Part shown: positions 1 to 9,815 of the stretch, one piece after another
How positions within the stretch are numbered: position 1 is the stretch's first letter
Layout of the letters: every line of letters starts with the position of its first letter
Source: JAGQRJ01 sp041402045
GTDB taxonomy: Bacteria; Planctomycetota; J058
Assembly: GCA_041402045.1 (NCBI GenBank)
Contig: JAWKSZ010000036.1
Location: 1-64,000, forward strand
Direction: 5' to 3'
Length of the DNA stretch: 64,000 nt
The notes under the pieces: model-generated
Databases searched by the model: none
Told to the model about the DNA's origin: nothing
The model's input: only the letters and a program-made list of their open reading frames with translations
Translations under genes and position numbers: made by a program

Positions 1-520
1 CCCGGGTGCCGAAGCCGACGAGGCTGCGCACGAAGCGCAAGAGCCCGCCGCGGGAGAGGGCCTGGTTCGGGTCGAGGGTCTTGAGCGCCACGCGCTCGCT
101 CGTGTCGTGGGCCTGGGCTTCGTAGACGCAGCCCATGCCGCCCCGGGCCAGGGGGCGCAGCACGCGGTAGCGCTCGAGGCCCGCCTCCGCCGGCGGGGAG
201 ATCAGCGTGCTCTGCCCGCTCTCGGCGAGGGGGTCGCCCGCCGGGCGGTCGCCCCAGGTGGACTCGCCGAGGGCGTCGCGCAGCGCGCGGCGCAGGTCGA
301 CGGCGGGCACGAGCCGGGTGCGGAGCACGAACTCCGAGAGCGGCTCGTCGCCCTTCTCCTCCAGGATCCGCGCCAGCCGGGCCGAGTCCAGCCAGCCGCG
401 CTCGACGAGGGCCTCGCCCAGGGCGTGGTCTTCGAAGCGCCGTTCGCGCTCCAGGCCGTCCGCTGCGTAGGCGCGCAGCTCGGCGTTGCTGTCTTCGAGG
501 GGCTCGAGGGCGGAGGTCAC
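1..520 (-). CDS. Ser/Thr protein kinase, N-terminal part (cut by window edge)
   Basis: This is the first ~173 residues of a eukaryote-type Ser/Thr kinase that runs off the left edge. The N-terminal ~85 residues form a helical module (pattern LGEALVERGWLD ... LARILEEKG ... SEFVLRTRLV) that resembles the N-terminal domain of type II secretion/pilus ATPases. Related modules occur in two other kinases and one TPR protein of this window. The kinase domain follows, with glycine-rich loop GGMGCVYEA and VALKTL carrying the ATP-binding lysine. The catalytic HRD and DFG segments lie outside the window. The chosen start is GTG at 520, preceded by GGGGAG about 4 nt upstream; there is no in-frame ATG nearby. 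The family phosphorylates Ser/Thr of unknown targets. It is divergent from rlmI across a 211-bp gap. Confidence 0.85.
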   Translation of the reverse strand, partial: MTSALEPLEDSNAELRAYAADGLERERRFEDHALGEALVERGWLDSARLARILEEKGDEPLSEFVLRTRLVPAVDLRRALRDALGESTWGDRPAGDPLAESGQSTLISPPAEAGLERYRVLRPLARGGMGCVYEAQAHDTSERVALKTLDPNQALSRGGLLRFVRSLVGFGTR

Positions 521-731
521 ACCGCTCCCCGTGGGACGTACATCGAACGCATGGAGGAGCTAAGCTCCCTTCCTTCGCTCCACGTCTCGCAAATCCCTGG
601 CCCAAGCGCCGCGACAGGGGTTGGCAGGAAATGGGCTGCGGTGTGTGACATGCGTTTGACGGTTCGTCGCTTACGACGTTTCCAGCAGGCGACAGGGCGG
701 GCCTAGGGCCCCTCAACCGAAGGAGATAGCC

Positions 732-1928
732 ATGCACGCGACCGCGTTCCTGAGGGCCAGCCGCCTGCGCGCCGGGCTCAAGCGCCACCCGTGGGTCTAC
801 CCCAACTCGATCGAGCGCTGGGAGGGCGAGCACGCGAGCGGTGACGCGGTGCGCGTGCGCGCGCCGGACGGGCGCTTCCTCGCCCACGCCCTGGTCAACG
901 ACGACTCGCGCCTCGCGCTGCGCCTGGTGAGCTTCGACAAGAACGCGGACCTCGACGACCCCGCGTTCTGGACCGCGCGGGTCGAGGACGCGGTGCGCCT
1001 GCGCCGCGAGACCCTCGGCCTCGACGCGCGCACCGACGCCTACCGCGTGATCCACAGCGAGGGCGACGGGATCCCGGGGCTGATCGTCGACCGCTACGGC
1101 GACGTGCTCGTCTACACCGTGTCCTGCCTGGGGACCCAGCGCCGGCTGGAGCCGATCCTGGCCGCCCTGCGCGCGGCGTTCTCCCCCCAGGCGATCGTGG
1201 AGCAAGGCGTCTCCGAGAACCTGCGCCGCACCGAAGGCCTGCCCGACCCGCGGGGTGTGGTCGAGGGCGAGCTGCCCGCGGAGCAGGTCGTGACGATCGA
1301 CGGCCTGCGCTTCACGGTGCCCCTGGCCGCGGGGCAGAAGACGGGCATGTTCCTCGACCAGCGCGACAACGTGCAGCTCGCGGCGTCCCTGGCCAAGGGC
1401 CGCCGCGTGCTCGACGCGTGCTGCTACCTCGGCGCGTTCTCCCTGGCCTGCGCCCAGGCGGGAGCCCAGAGCGTGCGCGCCTTCGACCAGAGCGAGGAGG
1501 CGGTGGCCCGCGCGCGGCAGCACGCCGAGCAGAACGGCGTCGCGGACCGGGTCGAGGTCGTGCACAACGAGCTGTTCAAGGAGCTCAACGCGCTGATCGC
1601 GCAGGAGGCGCAGTTCGACCTGATCGTGCTCGACCCGCCCAAGTTCGCGGGCAGCAAGAAGCAGGCGACCAAGGCCCAGCGCGGCTACCTGGACTCGAAC
1701 CGCCTGGCGCTCAAGCTCCTCGCCCCGGGCGGGGTCCTGTTCAGCTTCAGCTGCTCGCACCACATGCCCGTCGACGAGCTCGAGGTGCTCCTGCGCCAGG
1801 CCGCCGACCGCAGCAAGACCGACCTGCGCCAGCTCGGCACCTTCGGCCCCGGCCTCGACCACCCGATCGACGTGCACTGCCCCGAGGGCCGCTACCTCAA
1901 GGGCCTCCTGTTCCAGCGCCGCGGGTAG
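732..1928 (+). CDS. rlmI: 23S rRNA (cytosine-C5) methyltransferase, RlmI family
   Basis: 398 aa class I SAM-dependent RNA methyltransferase. In E. coli RlmI makes m5C1962 in 23S rRNA. An N-terminal PUA-like domain (about 1-70) precedes a central region and a Rossmann methyltransferase fold. Visible motifs: GQKTGMFLDQRDN (201-213), the SAM-binding segment around VLDACCYLGAFSL (226-238), DPPKF (301-305) and the catalytic FSCSH with Cys341. Length matches the family (~396 aa). The ATG start sits 5 nt after a clear AAGGAGAT ribosome site. It appears monocistronic: a kinase is divergent upstream and a frameshifted membrane protein convergent downstream. Target base is inferred from the family. Confidence 0.93.
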   Translation: MHATAFLRASRLRAGLKRHPWVYPNSIERWEGEHASGDAVRVRAPDGRFLAHALVNDDSRLALRLVSFDKNADLDDPAFWTARVEDAVRLRRETLGLDARTDAYRVIHSEGDGIPGLIVDRYGDVLVYTVSCLGTQRRLEPILAALRAAFSPQAIVEQGVSENLRRTEGLPDPRGVVEGELPAEQVVTIDGLRFTVPLAAGQKTGMFLDQRDNVQLAASLAKGRRVLDACCYLGAFSLACAQAGAQSVRAFDQSEEAVARARQHAEQNGVADRVEVVHNELFKELNALIAQEAQFDLIVLDPPKFAGSKKQATKAQRGYLDSNRLALKLLAPGGVLFSFSCSHHMPVDELEVLLRQAADRSKTDLRQLGTFGPGLDHPIDVHCPEGRYLKGLLFQRRG

Positions 1929-1949
1929 CCCGCAGCCTGCGGGGCTGCA

Positions 1950-2672
1950 CTAGAGGCCACCGACGCCCCTTCGATCCTGGGGAACCAGGGGCAGGTCGCC
2001 GCCCCATACGCCGAGGGTGATCTCGCGCGCGCGTTGCCAGCGCCGCAGGCGGAGCCCGCCGAACACCAGCAGCCACAGCAGCGTGCCCGAGAGGAAGCCG
2101 ACCCCGGGGACGGACGCCGTGAGCGGGCTCCAGCGCCCCACGTCACCCAGATCGAAGCCCGAGGCGCTGCCACCGCCCGGTCACAGGAGAGCCCAAGCTC
2201 CGTGGCGACCCCCGCGACCGTGACCGCCCCCAGGAGCCACAGCCCCTCTCCGCGCCGGGTCGCCCGCGGGGAGCAGGGCCGCGCGCCGGGTGAGGGTCAC
2301 CGGCAGCGCCAGGAACGCGACGGCCCAGCCTCCCCGGACCCCGAGGGACTCGACGGTCGCGAGGTGCACCTGGGTCGCGGGGAGGCAGGTCGCCGCCAGC
2401 ACGATCCCGCACCAGCCCGCAGCGCAGGCGGCGTCGAGCGGGTCGTCGCGCTCGCCCCACCCAGAGGCTCGCGAGCGGCGGACCCAGGAGCACCCCGCCG
2501 CAACCGACTGCAGCAGGACCAGGGGCAGCGCGAAGCTGACGAAGGACCGTAGCCCCAGCCACGGCTGGGCGGGCAAGCGGAGCCAGACCAAGACCGCGTA
2601 GAGGACCGCCACGACCAGGGACGACGCGACCCCAGCGCAGATCACGGAGCCGACGGTGCGCACGCTCGACAT
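1950..2672 (-). pseudogene. frameshifted multi-span membrane protein, unknown
   Basis: A hydrophobic protein of about 240 aa can be followed only by changing frame twice. It starts at ATG 2672 (MSSVRTVGSVICAGVASSLV), has membrane segments around VVAVLYAVLVWLRL, SFALPLVLLQSVAAG and AVAFLALPVTL, shifts frame near 2245-2265 into GLWLLGAVTVAGVATELG, and shifts again near 2175-2200 into VGFLSGTLLWLLVFGGL before the stop at 1950. Hydrophobic segments continue across all three frames, which argues for one gene with two indels, probably sequencing errors, and not three proteins. I do not recognise the family. It lies just downstream of the VOC gene on the same strand. Confidence 0.5.
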
Positions 2673-2722
2673 GCTCGAACGATACTCGCCGAGCGCGCGC
2701 GCGTCCGTCCGCTCCGCACCGC

Positions 2723-3118
2723 CTACGGGTAGTAAGGCCCGTCCTCGAGGCGCTCCGAGAGGAACCACAGGTTCCCGCCGAGGTCGCGCACGCCGCACTG
2801 GCGGTCGCCGTAGGGCATGTCCCTGACCTCGAAGTCGAGGATCGCGCCGGCGGCGAGGGCCTTCTCCAGCGCCTGGTCGGCGTCGGCCACGAACAGGTAG
2901 TGCGCCGAGCGGCAGGCGGGGTACTTCGGCGGCTGGGCCTCGCTGAGCATGAAGCTCGCCTCGCCGATCCGCACCTGGGCGTTGGCCACGCGGCCCTCGT
3001 GCTCGTGGCGCCCGACCTCCTCCGCGCCGAAGGCGGCCTGGAGGAAGCGCACGTAGCCCGCGGCGTCCTCCACGAAGAGGTAGGGGAAGACCTGGCTGAA
3101 CCCGGGGGCGACCTTCAC
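2723..3118 (-). CDS. VOC (glyoxalase-fold) family protein
   Basis: 131 aa single-domain protein of the vicinal-oxygen-chelate/glyoxalase superfamily. The start (FSQVFPYLFVEDAAGYVRFLQAAFG) and the repeated second half (HYLFVADADQALEKALAAGA ... RDMPYGDRQCGVRDLGGNLW) match the PhnB-like subgroup, where such proteins are often annotated as glyoxalase/bleomycin-resistance-like without a proven substrate. GTG start at 3118 follows an AGAGAG stretch. It lies 56 bp downstream of the SGNH-hydrolase gene on the same strand. Enzymatic role unknown; the fold assignment is firm. Confidence 0.88.
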   Translation of the reverse strand: MKVAPGFSQVFPYLFVEDAAGYVRFLQAAFGAEEVGRHEHEGRVANAQVRIGEASFMLSEAQPPKYPACRSAHYLFVADADQALEKALAAGAILDFEVRDMPYGDRQCGVRDLGGNLWFLSERLEDGPYYP

Positions 3119-3174
3119 GACGCGCTCTCTCTCGCTCCGGGCACCTTACCCGGCGCGCGCGGGAAGGCGGGTCC

Positions 3175-4831
3175 TCAGGGCAAGAGCCCCTGGGCCTCGA
3201 CCCAGGCCGCGGTGGCCTCGGCCGCGCGGGCGTGGCCGAGGGCGGCCCAGTGGTGGTCCTCGGGGAGGTACGCGGGCAGCCACTCCGAGGCGGCGAAGGT
3301 CGGGGTCAGGTCCAGGACCGGGATCTCCTGGGCCTCGCACACCGCGCGCACCCGCGCGGCGGGGTAGGGCTGGGGGCTGAGGAGCTCCTTCGGCGCCGGG
3401 AAGATCACGACCCCCAGCCGCGCGCCGCCGGCCCGCGCCGCCTGGTCGAGCTCGCCCAGCAAGGCCTCGGTGCGCGCCCAGGCCTCGGCCCAGTCGTCGG
3501 GTCTGCGGGTCGGGTGCTCGCGGTAGACCTGATCGCGGAGCGAGTCCCCGCTCCCCACGACCCGGCGCCAGGCCGTGTCCAGGACCCCGGCCAGGAGCTT
3601 CACCCCGGCCAGCCCCTTGTGCCCCGCGTCGAGCTGCAGGGGCACCGCCCAGCTCGCGCGCACGTCGTCGACCTGGACGGCGTGCCGCAGCCGCGGGAGG
3701 TTGTCGCTCACGTCGTTGTTGGGGAGGAACTCGACGAGCACGAGGTCTGGCGCGTAGGCCAACCCCACCTCCCGCAGGTGCTCCAGGGTCTCCGCCTGGC
3801 CCCAGCCCGAGTGCGCGCCGGCGACGCACTCCACCCGGCGCCCGTCCCGGTCGAGGGCTGCCTCCAGCCGGCGGTGGAACAGGGCGTCGGTCGGCACCTG
3901 CACCCCCTCGACGAAGCTGTCGCCGAGCACGAGCACCCGGCGCACCCCCGCGGGCTTCTCCAGCGCGTGCTCGACGTCGTGCATGGGCGGACCGAGGGGC
4001 GGAGCGTTGAACACGATCGGGTTCGCGATCGGCTCCTCGTCGGGGCCCTTCCCCGTCCACACCGGCGTCTCGTCGGCGCCCGGCTGGAGGAACTCGCCCA
4101 GCGGGTCGGGGCCCACGGGCGCGCCGTCCTTCAGCCGCGCCGCGACCTCCAGGACCGCGAGCCCGAACACGACGAGCGCGACCGCCGTCAGCCAGCGCAC
4201 GGCGCGCCGTCGCCCGCCCCCCCTCCAGGCGAAGGCCGCGCAGCCCGCCGCCCAGGCGCCGAGCGCCACCCCCAGGAGCGGCTCGTAACGACAGAGGGCC
4301 AGGGCCGCGATCCCGGCGGCGCCGGCGATCCGACGCACACCGGCGTCGCCGCCGGCGGGGCCGAGGAAGGCCTCCGCCAGCAGGGGCAGCGCCAGGAGCA
4401 GGCGCGGCTCGAGGGACGGTCGGTTCCACACCCATACGCCAGCGCCAAGAGCACGACCCCCAGGAGCACGCCGAGCTGACCCCCGCGCTGGAGCCAGGGC
4501 GCCTCGGGTCCGGGCCGACCCCGCAGGCAGAGCCTGGCGGCCAACGCCGCCCCCAGCGCGGTCGCGAGCCCGATCCAGCCCAGGGCCAGCGCTGTCAGGA
4601 GCGCGACCTCGAGCCCGGTGAGCGCGGGGGCCGGGGCGGCGCAGCGCCCGCGCCAGGCGCCGAGGCGCGCGATCAGCGGCCCGAGGCCGAAGGCGCCGAC
4701 CACCAGCCACTCGATCGTGACCCCGCCCGGCTGGGCGTGGAGGAACAGCACGCGCCCGCCCCACACGACGGCCCACAGCGCGGCGAACGCGAGGGTCAGG
4801 ACGAGCGGACGCCGGGACGGCGCGGCCTCGT

Positions 4832-4835
<4 letters not shown>
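3175..4835 (-). CDS. membrane-anchored SGNH/GDSL hydrolase-like protein (one frameshift)
   Basis: About 550 aa. The first ~190 residues are hydrophobic helices (for example LVLTLAFAALWAVVWGGRVLFL and LALPLLAEAFLGPAG). A C-terminal SGNH-type esterase/acyltransferase-like domain follows: block I VLVLGDSFVEG, glycine-containing block II GAHSGWGQAE, a block III-like PNNDVSDN and the C-terminal DHHW, which would supply Asp and His of the triad. GTG at 4835 overlaps the TGA of the MoxR gene (GTGA), so it is probably translationally coupled. The reading frame changes once between about 4400 and 4450; both sides are clearly coding, so an indel error is likely. Such proteins modify extracytoplasmic polysaccharides in some bacteria; the substrate here is unknown. 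Confidence 0.75.
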
Positions 4836-5849
<1,014 letters not shown>

Positions 5850-5957
5850 GGGACTCCCTCGCAAGCCGCTAGCGTAACGCGTTTTCCGCTCCCCGGCCGG
5901 GCACAGGCGAGCGGGGTCGTCCGCAGGCACTGCAGGCGCTTCGCGGACGCCGCGCGC

Positions 5958-7550
5958 TCAGTCGTCGAGGGTGTAGCCGGCGGGGACGTAGAGCGGCTGG
6001 TGGCGCAGGCGCTCGCGCTCCTGGAGCACGAAGTCGGAGTCGACGCCCATGACGTGGGTGTAGCGCAGGGAGTAGTGGCGCAGGCCCTGGCGCATGAGGT
6101 CCTCGCTCAGCTCGCGGTCGCGCTGGCGCAGGGTCCCGCGCTCGCGCTCGAAGGTCGCGCGGTCCCAGGCCTCGACCTCGTCCACCAGCGCCTGGTAGAG
6201 CGGCGCGCAGGGCCAGCTCGTGCGCGCGTTGACCCACCAGTGGGCGACGCGGCCGAGCTTGGCCAGGAACAGGTCGAGCTCGGGGGAGAACTTCAGGCAG
6301 GTGCCGTCGAAGTAGTTCCCGAGGGAGGCCATGCGCTCGCGGTCGATCAGCCCCAGCTCGTCGGCGATCCGGTGCCCGGCGGTGCCGGGGAAGGGGAAGA
6401 ACAGCGCCCAGCGGAAGCGCCCGAGCTCGGTGTCGGCGATCAACTGCAGGGTCTCGAGCAGCTCGTCTCGGGTCTCGGTCGGGAGCCCGAACATGACGAA
6501 GGCCGAGGTGTGGATCCCGTGGTCGTGGGCCGCCTGGAACGCGCGCTGGATCTTCTGGTTCGACATGAAGCGCCAGAGCACCTCTTTGCGCACCCGCGCG
6601 CTCCCGCTCTCGAGCCCGAACTTCACGATCCGGCAGCCGGCGCGGGCGAGCTGCTCCGCCATGCGGTCGTCGAAGACCTGCACGTGGGCGTTGACCACGA
6701 AGGGCTGGTCGAGGTCCGAGGCCTCGTAGGCCTGGCAGAACGCCTCGACGTAGCGCCGGTCGAGGGTGAACAGGTCGTCGTCGAAGATCCAGGTGTCGAT
6801 CTCGGGGTGCGCGGCCTTGAGCCCCTGGAGCTCGGCGATCACGCGCTCGACCGGGTAGTGGCGCAGGTAGTCCTTGCCGGTCTCGGTGGCCCCGTCCGCC
6901 TGGTAGCGCTCGACGATCTCGCGGTTGAAGCAGTAGGTGCACTTGTAGGGGCAGCCGCGGGAGGTGAGCACCCCCTGCCAGCCGTTCTTCTGGCGCACGA
7001 TCCGCGGCATGTCGAACAGCGCGTAGTCCTTGGGCGGGAGGCTGGCCAGGTCCGGGAAGGCGCCGACCGGGTTCGCGATCGGGGTCAGCCGCGGGTTCCA
7101 GCGGCTGCGCGCGGGGAAGCGGAAGTTCGGCGTCGCGGTCGGGGACTCGCCGCGGTCGAGGGCGTCGACGAAGGTGCGCAGGGCGAGCTCGGCCTCACCG
7201 ACGGCGACCGCGTCGAAGTGGGCCTCGGCGGTGACCTCGTCCGGGACCATGGTGCAGTGCACGCCGCCCACGATCTGGGGCAGCTCGGGGAACGCCTGGC
7301 GCAGGACGCCGGCCGCGTGCACCGCCCAGGCGTACTGCTGGCTCATGACGGAGTAGCCCACGAGCCCCGGGTCGAAGGCGCGCACGCGCTCGATCAGCTC
7401 GGCGTCGGTGGGCACGTCGAACAGCTTCTCGTTCACGTGCAGCAGCCGCACCTCGTGCCCCGCCGCCTTGAGCACCCCCGAGATCGCCGCCAGCCCGTGG
7501 TTCACGCCCACGGGGCTCTGGAGGTTGGGGTAGACGAGGAGCACGCGCAT
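5958..7550 (-). CDS. B12-binding radical SAM protein
   Basis: 530 aa. An N-terminal cobalamin-binding-like Rossmann domain (MRVLLVYPNL ... AISGVLKAAGHEVRLLHV, about 1-135, lacking an obvious DxHxxG) is followed by a radical SAM core with the [4Fe-4S] motif CPYKCTYC (Cys200, 204, 207). A C-terminal helical region follows. The family does radical-based methylations, rearrangements or ring chemistry in lipid, hopanoid and secondary metabolism, so the substrate cannot be read from sequence. It sits 45 bp downstream of a Ser/Thr kinase and 108 bp upstream of the MoxR gene, all on the same strand. Start ATG at 7550. Confidence 0.9.
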   Translation of the reverse strand: MRVLLVYPNLQSPVGVNHGLAAISGVLKAAGHEVRLLHVNEKLFDVPTDAELIERVRAFDPGLVGYSVMSQQYAWAVHAAGVLRQAFPELPQIVGGVHCTMVPDEVTAEAHFDAVAVGEAELALRTFVDALDRGESPTATPNFRFPARSRWNPRLTPIANPVGAFPDLASLPPKDYALFDMPRIVRQKNGWQGVLTSRGCPYKCTYCFNREIVERYQADGATETGKDYLRHYPVERVIAELQGLKAAHPEIDTWIFDDDLFTLDRRYVEAFCQAYEASDLDQPFVVNAHVQVFDDRMAEQLARAGCRIVKFGLESGSARVRKEVLWRFMSNQKIQRAFQAAHDHGIHTSAFVMFGLPTETRDELLETLQLIADTELGRFRWALFFPFPGTAGHRIADELGLIDRERMASLGNYFDGTCLKFSPELDLFLAKLGRVAHWWVNARTSWPCAPLYQALVDEVEAWDRATFERERGTLRQRDRELSEDLMRQGLRHYSLRYTHVMGVDSDFVLQERERLRHQPLYVPAGYTLDD

Positions 7551-7595
7551 GGGGGGATTATGCCGCCCGACGTGTCACCGAGCAGTAACCAAGCC

Positions 7596-9815
7596 CTACT
7601 CCGGCAAGGGCGGGGGGCGACCGAAGCGGCGCTCGAACAGGGCGCGCGGCGTGTCCCCCAGGTCGCTCAGGCGCAGCTCGCGCCAGCACTCGAGCACCTC
7701 GGCCTCGCTGGCGCCCGTCCCCAGGGCGCGCAGGCCGCGGGCCATGGGGAGGTCCGTGCGCAGCTCCTCCAGGATCCAGGCGCCGAGGATCGCCTCAGGG
7801 CGCTCCTGGGCTGCGGCCTGATCGAGCCAGGCCGTCCCGGCGAGAAACCAGGGGTCGTCCGACGGGCAGAGGAACGCGATCCGCGCGCCGAGGATCCGGA
7901 TCAGGGGGTCGTCGCTGAGGTTCACCAGCCGCGCCAGGCGCAGGAGCTGCACCTCGCGGCGCTCGGGGCGCTCGTGGTCGTCGCGCACGAGGGACATGCG
8001 CACCTGCTGGTAGAGCAGGATCGGGCGCAGGAACAGCCCGCGCTGGAACTGGAGTTCGAGCAGGTCCAGGGCTGCGCTCGGCGACCCGAGCTGGGCCATG
8101 GCCCCCGCGCGCATGAGCACGAGCACCTCCGGCGGGTGCGGGCCCAGGGGCAGGCGGCTCAGGTGCACGGCCGCGGCGGGGTCTTGCAGGCGCACCTCCT
8201 CCAGCACCGCGACCGAGCGCGCGAGGTCCGAGTCGGTGGGCAGGGTCGTCGCCAGCTCGAACAGCTCGCCCTCGCTGAAGCCCTTGGCGGTGCGCCAGTC
8301 CACCGCGAGCTGGAGCCAGCGCTCGTCGGAGCTGAGGTCCGGGGCCGCGGCGAGCAGGGTCTGGAGCTCGACCAGCCGATCCCGGGCGAGGAGCACGCGG
8401 GCGCGAGCCTCGCGCACGAGCGCCGGCGGCGCGCCGCTCGCCGCCAGGCGCTCGAGGGCCGCCTCCAGCCCGGGCCAGGGCACCCCGAGCGCGCAGGCGG
8501 TGTAGAGCGCCTGCGCCGCGGCGCGGGGCTCGCCGTCGGGGAACACCGCCCCCAGGCGGCGGACCTCGCTCGCGGCCTCGGGGTAGGTGGAGAGCGAGCC
8601 GGGGGGCAAGGGCGCGAAGCCCGCGTAGTGCTGGATCCGCAGCTTGGTCCCGGTGGGGAGGTCCTCCGCCGCGCGCAGCAGGCCGTCCGGGTCCTGGGCG
8701 TAGCGCGCGCGATAGATCTCCCCCGCCGCGTCCCACTCCCGCTGCGCCTCGAGCCGCGCCGCGCGGGCGAGGGCCTCGCGGTGGCTCTCCTCCTGGCGCG
8801 ACGCAGGGGCCGGCACCTCGGGGGGAGGCTCGGCGACCGCGGGCGCCGTGGGCGCCGCGGGGCCGGCGAAGCGCACGATCAGGCCGACGCCCACGAGGGC
8901 GAGGACGGCGCCGATCGCGGCCCAGGTCCACACCGGCCTTCGCGGGCGGTCGCCGCCCACGGCCGCAGCGTCGAGGGCTTCGACGAAGGCGCGCACCGAG
9001 GGATAGCGTCGCGCGGGGTCGGGGCTCAGCGCCTGGAGCAGGACCGCGTCCAGCCGGCGCGGGAGCTCGGGCCGCGCCCGCGAGGGCGGCGCGACCCGGC
9101 CCAGCTCGACGTTGGTCAGGAGCTCGAGGGGGGTCGCGCCCTGCCCCGGCGGGTGGCCGGTGAGCATGGCGTAGCAGGTGGCCGCCAGGGCGTAGAGGTC
9201 GGCCCGGGCGTCGACCTGGGCCGCGTCCTTCATTTGCTCCGGCGGCGCGTAGCCCAGGGTCCCGGCCATGACCTCGGTCGCGGTCAGCCGCGAGTGCTCG
9301 CCCAGGAGCGACTTGGTCAGGCCGAAGTCGATCAGGACCACCCGCGCGCCAGCGAGCATGACGTTCTCGGGCTTCACGTCGCGGTGCAGCGTCCCCTGAC
9401 CGTGGGCGAAGGTCAGGGCCTCCCCCAGGGCGCGGGTGATCGCCAGCGCCTCCTCCAGGGGCAGCGTGACCTCGCGCGCCAGCCGGGCGGAGAGCGGCTC
9501 GCCCTCGAGGCGCTCGAGCACGAGGTAGGCGCTGCGCCCGAGCTCCCCCGCGTCGTGCACGCGCACGATCCCCGGGTGCCGCAGCGCGCCCAGGGCGCGG
9601 GCCTCGCGCACCAGGCGCCGGGTCGCCTGCGCGCGCTCGACGAGCTTGATCACCACCGGGCGTCCCGTGCTGCGCTCGCGGGCGGCGTAGACCGCGCCCA
9701 TGCCGCCCTGCCCGAGGAGGCCCTCGACCACGTAGCCCGGGACCTCGGGGTGCGCGTTCACGGGAGCGCCTAACGGTATCGAGTCACGTGGGTCAGCACC
9801 AAGGAACCCCTTCAC
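7596..9815 (-). CDS. transmembrane Ser/Thr protein kinase
   Basis: 739 aa from GTG 9815. Kinase domain about 27-285: loop GQGGMGAVY, catalytic lysine in VVIKLV (Lys57), HRDVKPEN with Asp146, IDFG (163-165) and APPEQ. A membrane helix follows at about 296-316 (WAAIGAVLALVGVGLIV), then a ~420-residue helical, TPR-like outer region (DAAGEIYRARYAQDPDGLLRAA). All catalytic residues are present. The start overlaps the end of the upstream peptidase-like gene by 23 bp; an internal GTG at 9761 (V19) would remove the overlap and is a fair alternative. The overlap suggests co-transcription with the C39-like gene. Confidence 0.9.
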   Translation of the reverse strand: MKGFLGADPRDSIPLGAPVNAHPEVPGYVVEGLLGQGGMGAVYAARERSTGRPVVIKLVERAQATRRLVREARALGALRHPGIVRVHDAGELGRSAYLVLERLEGEPLSARLAREVTLPLEEALAITRALGEALTFAHGQGTLHRDVKPENVMLAGARVVLIDFGLTKSLLGEHSRLTATEVMAGTLGYAPPEQMKDAAQVDARADLYALAATCYAMLTGHPPGQGATPLELLTNVELGRVAPPSRARPELPRRLDAVLLQALSPDPARRYPSVRAFVEALDAAAVGGDRPRRPVWTWAAIGAVLALVGVGLIVRFAGPAAPTAPAVAEPPPEVPAPASRQEESHREALARAARLEAQREWDAAGEIYRARYAQDPDGLLRAAEDLPTGTKLRIQHYAGFAPLPPGSLSTYPEAASEVRRLGAVFPDGEPRAAAQALYTACALGVPWPGLEAALERLAASGAPPALVREARARVLLARDRLVELQTLLAAAPDLSSDERWLQLAVDWRTAKGFSEGELFELATTLPTDSDLARSVAVLEEVRLQDPAAAVHLSRLPLGPHPPEVLVLMRAGAMAQLGSPSAALDLLELQFQRGLFLRPILLYQQVRMSLVRDDHERPERREVQLLRLARLVNLSDDPLIRILGARIAFLCPSDDPWFLAGTAWLDQAAAQERPEAILGAWILEELRTDLPMARGLRALGTGASEAEVLECWRELRLSDLGDTPRALFERRFGRPPPLPE

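Noticed and set aside
3146..4435. Arg/Gly-rich open frame overlapping the SGNH gene
   Set aside because: It is a shifted frame of the SGNH hydrolase, whose own frame carries GDSF and DHHW motifs.
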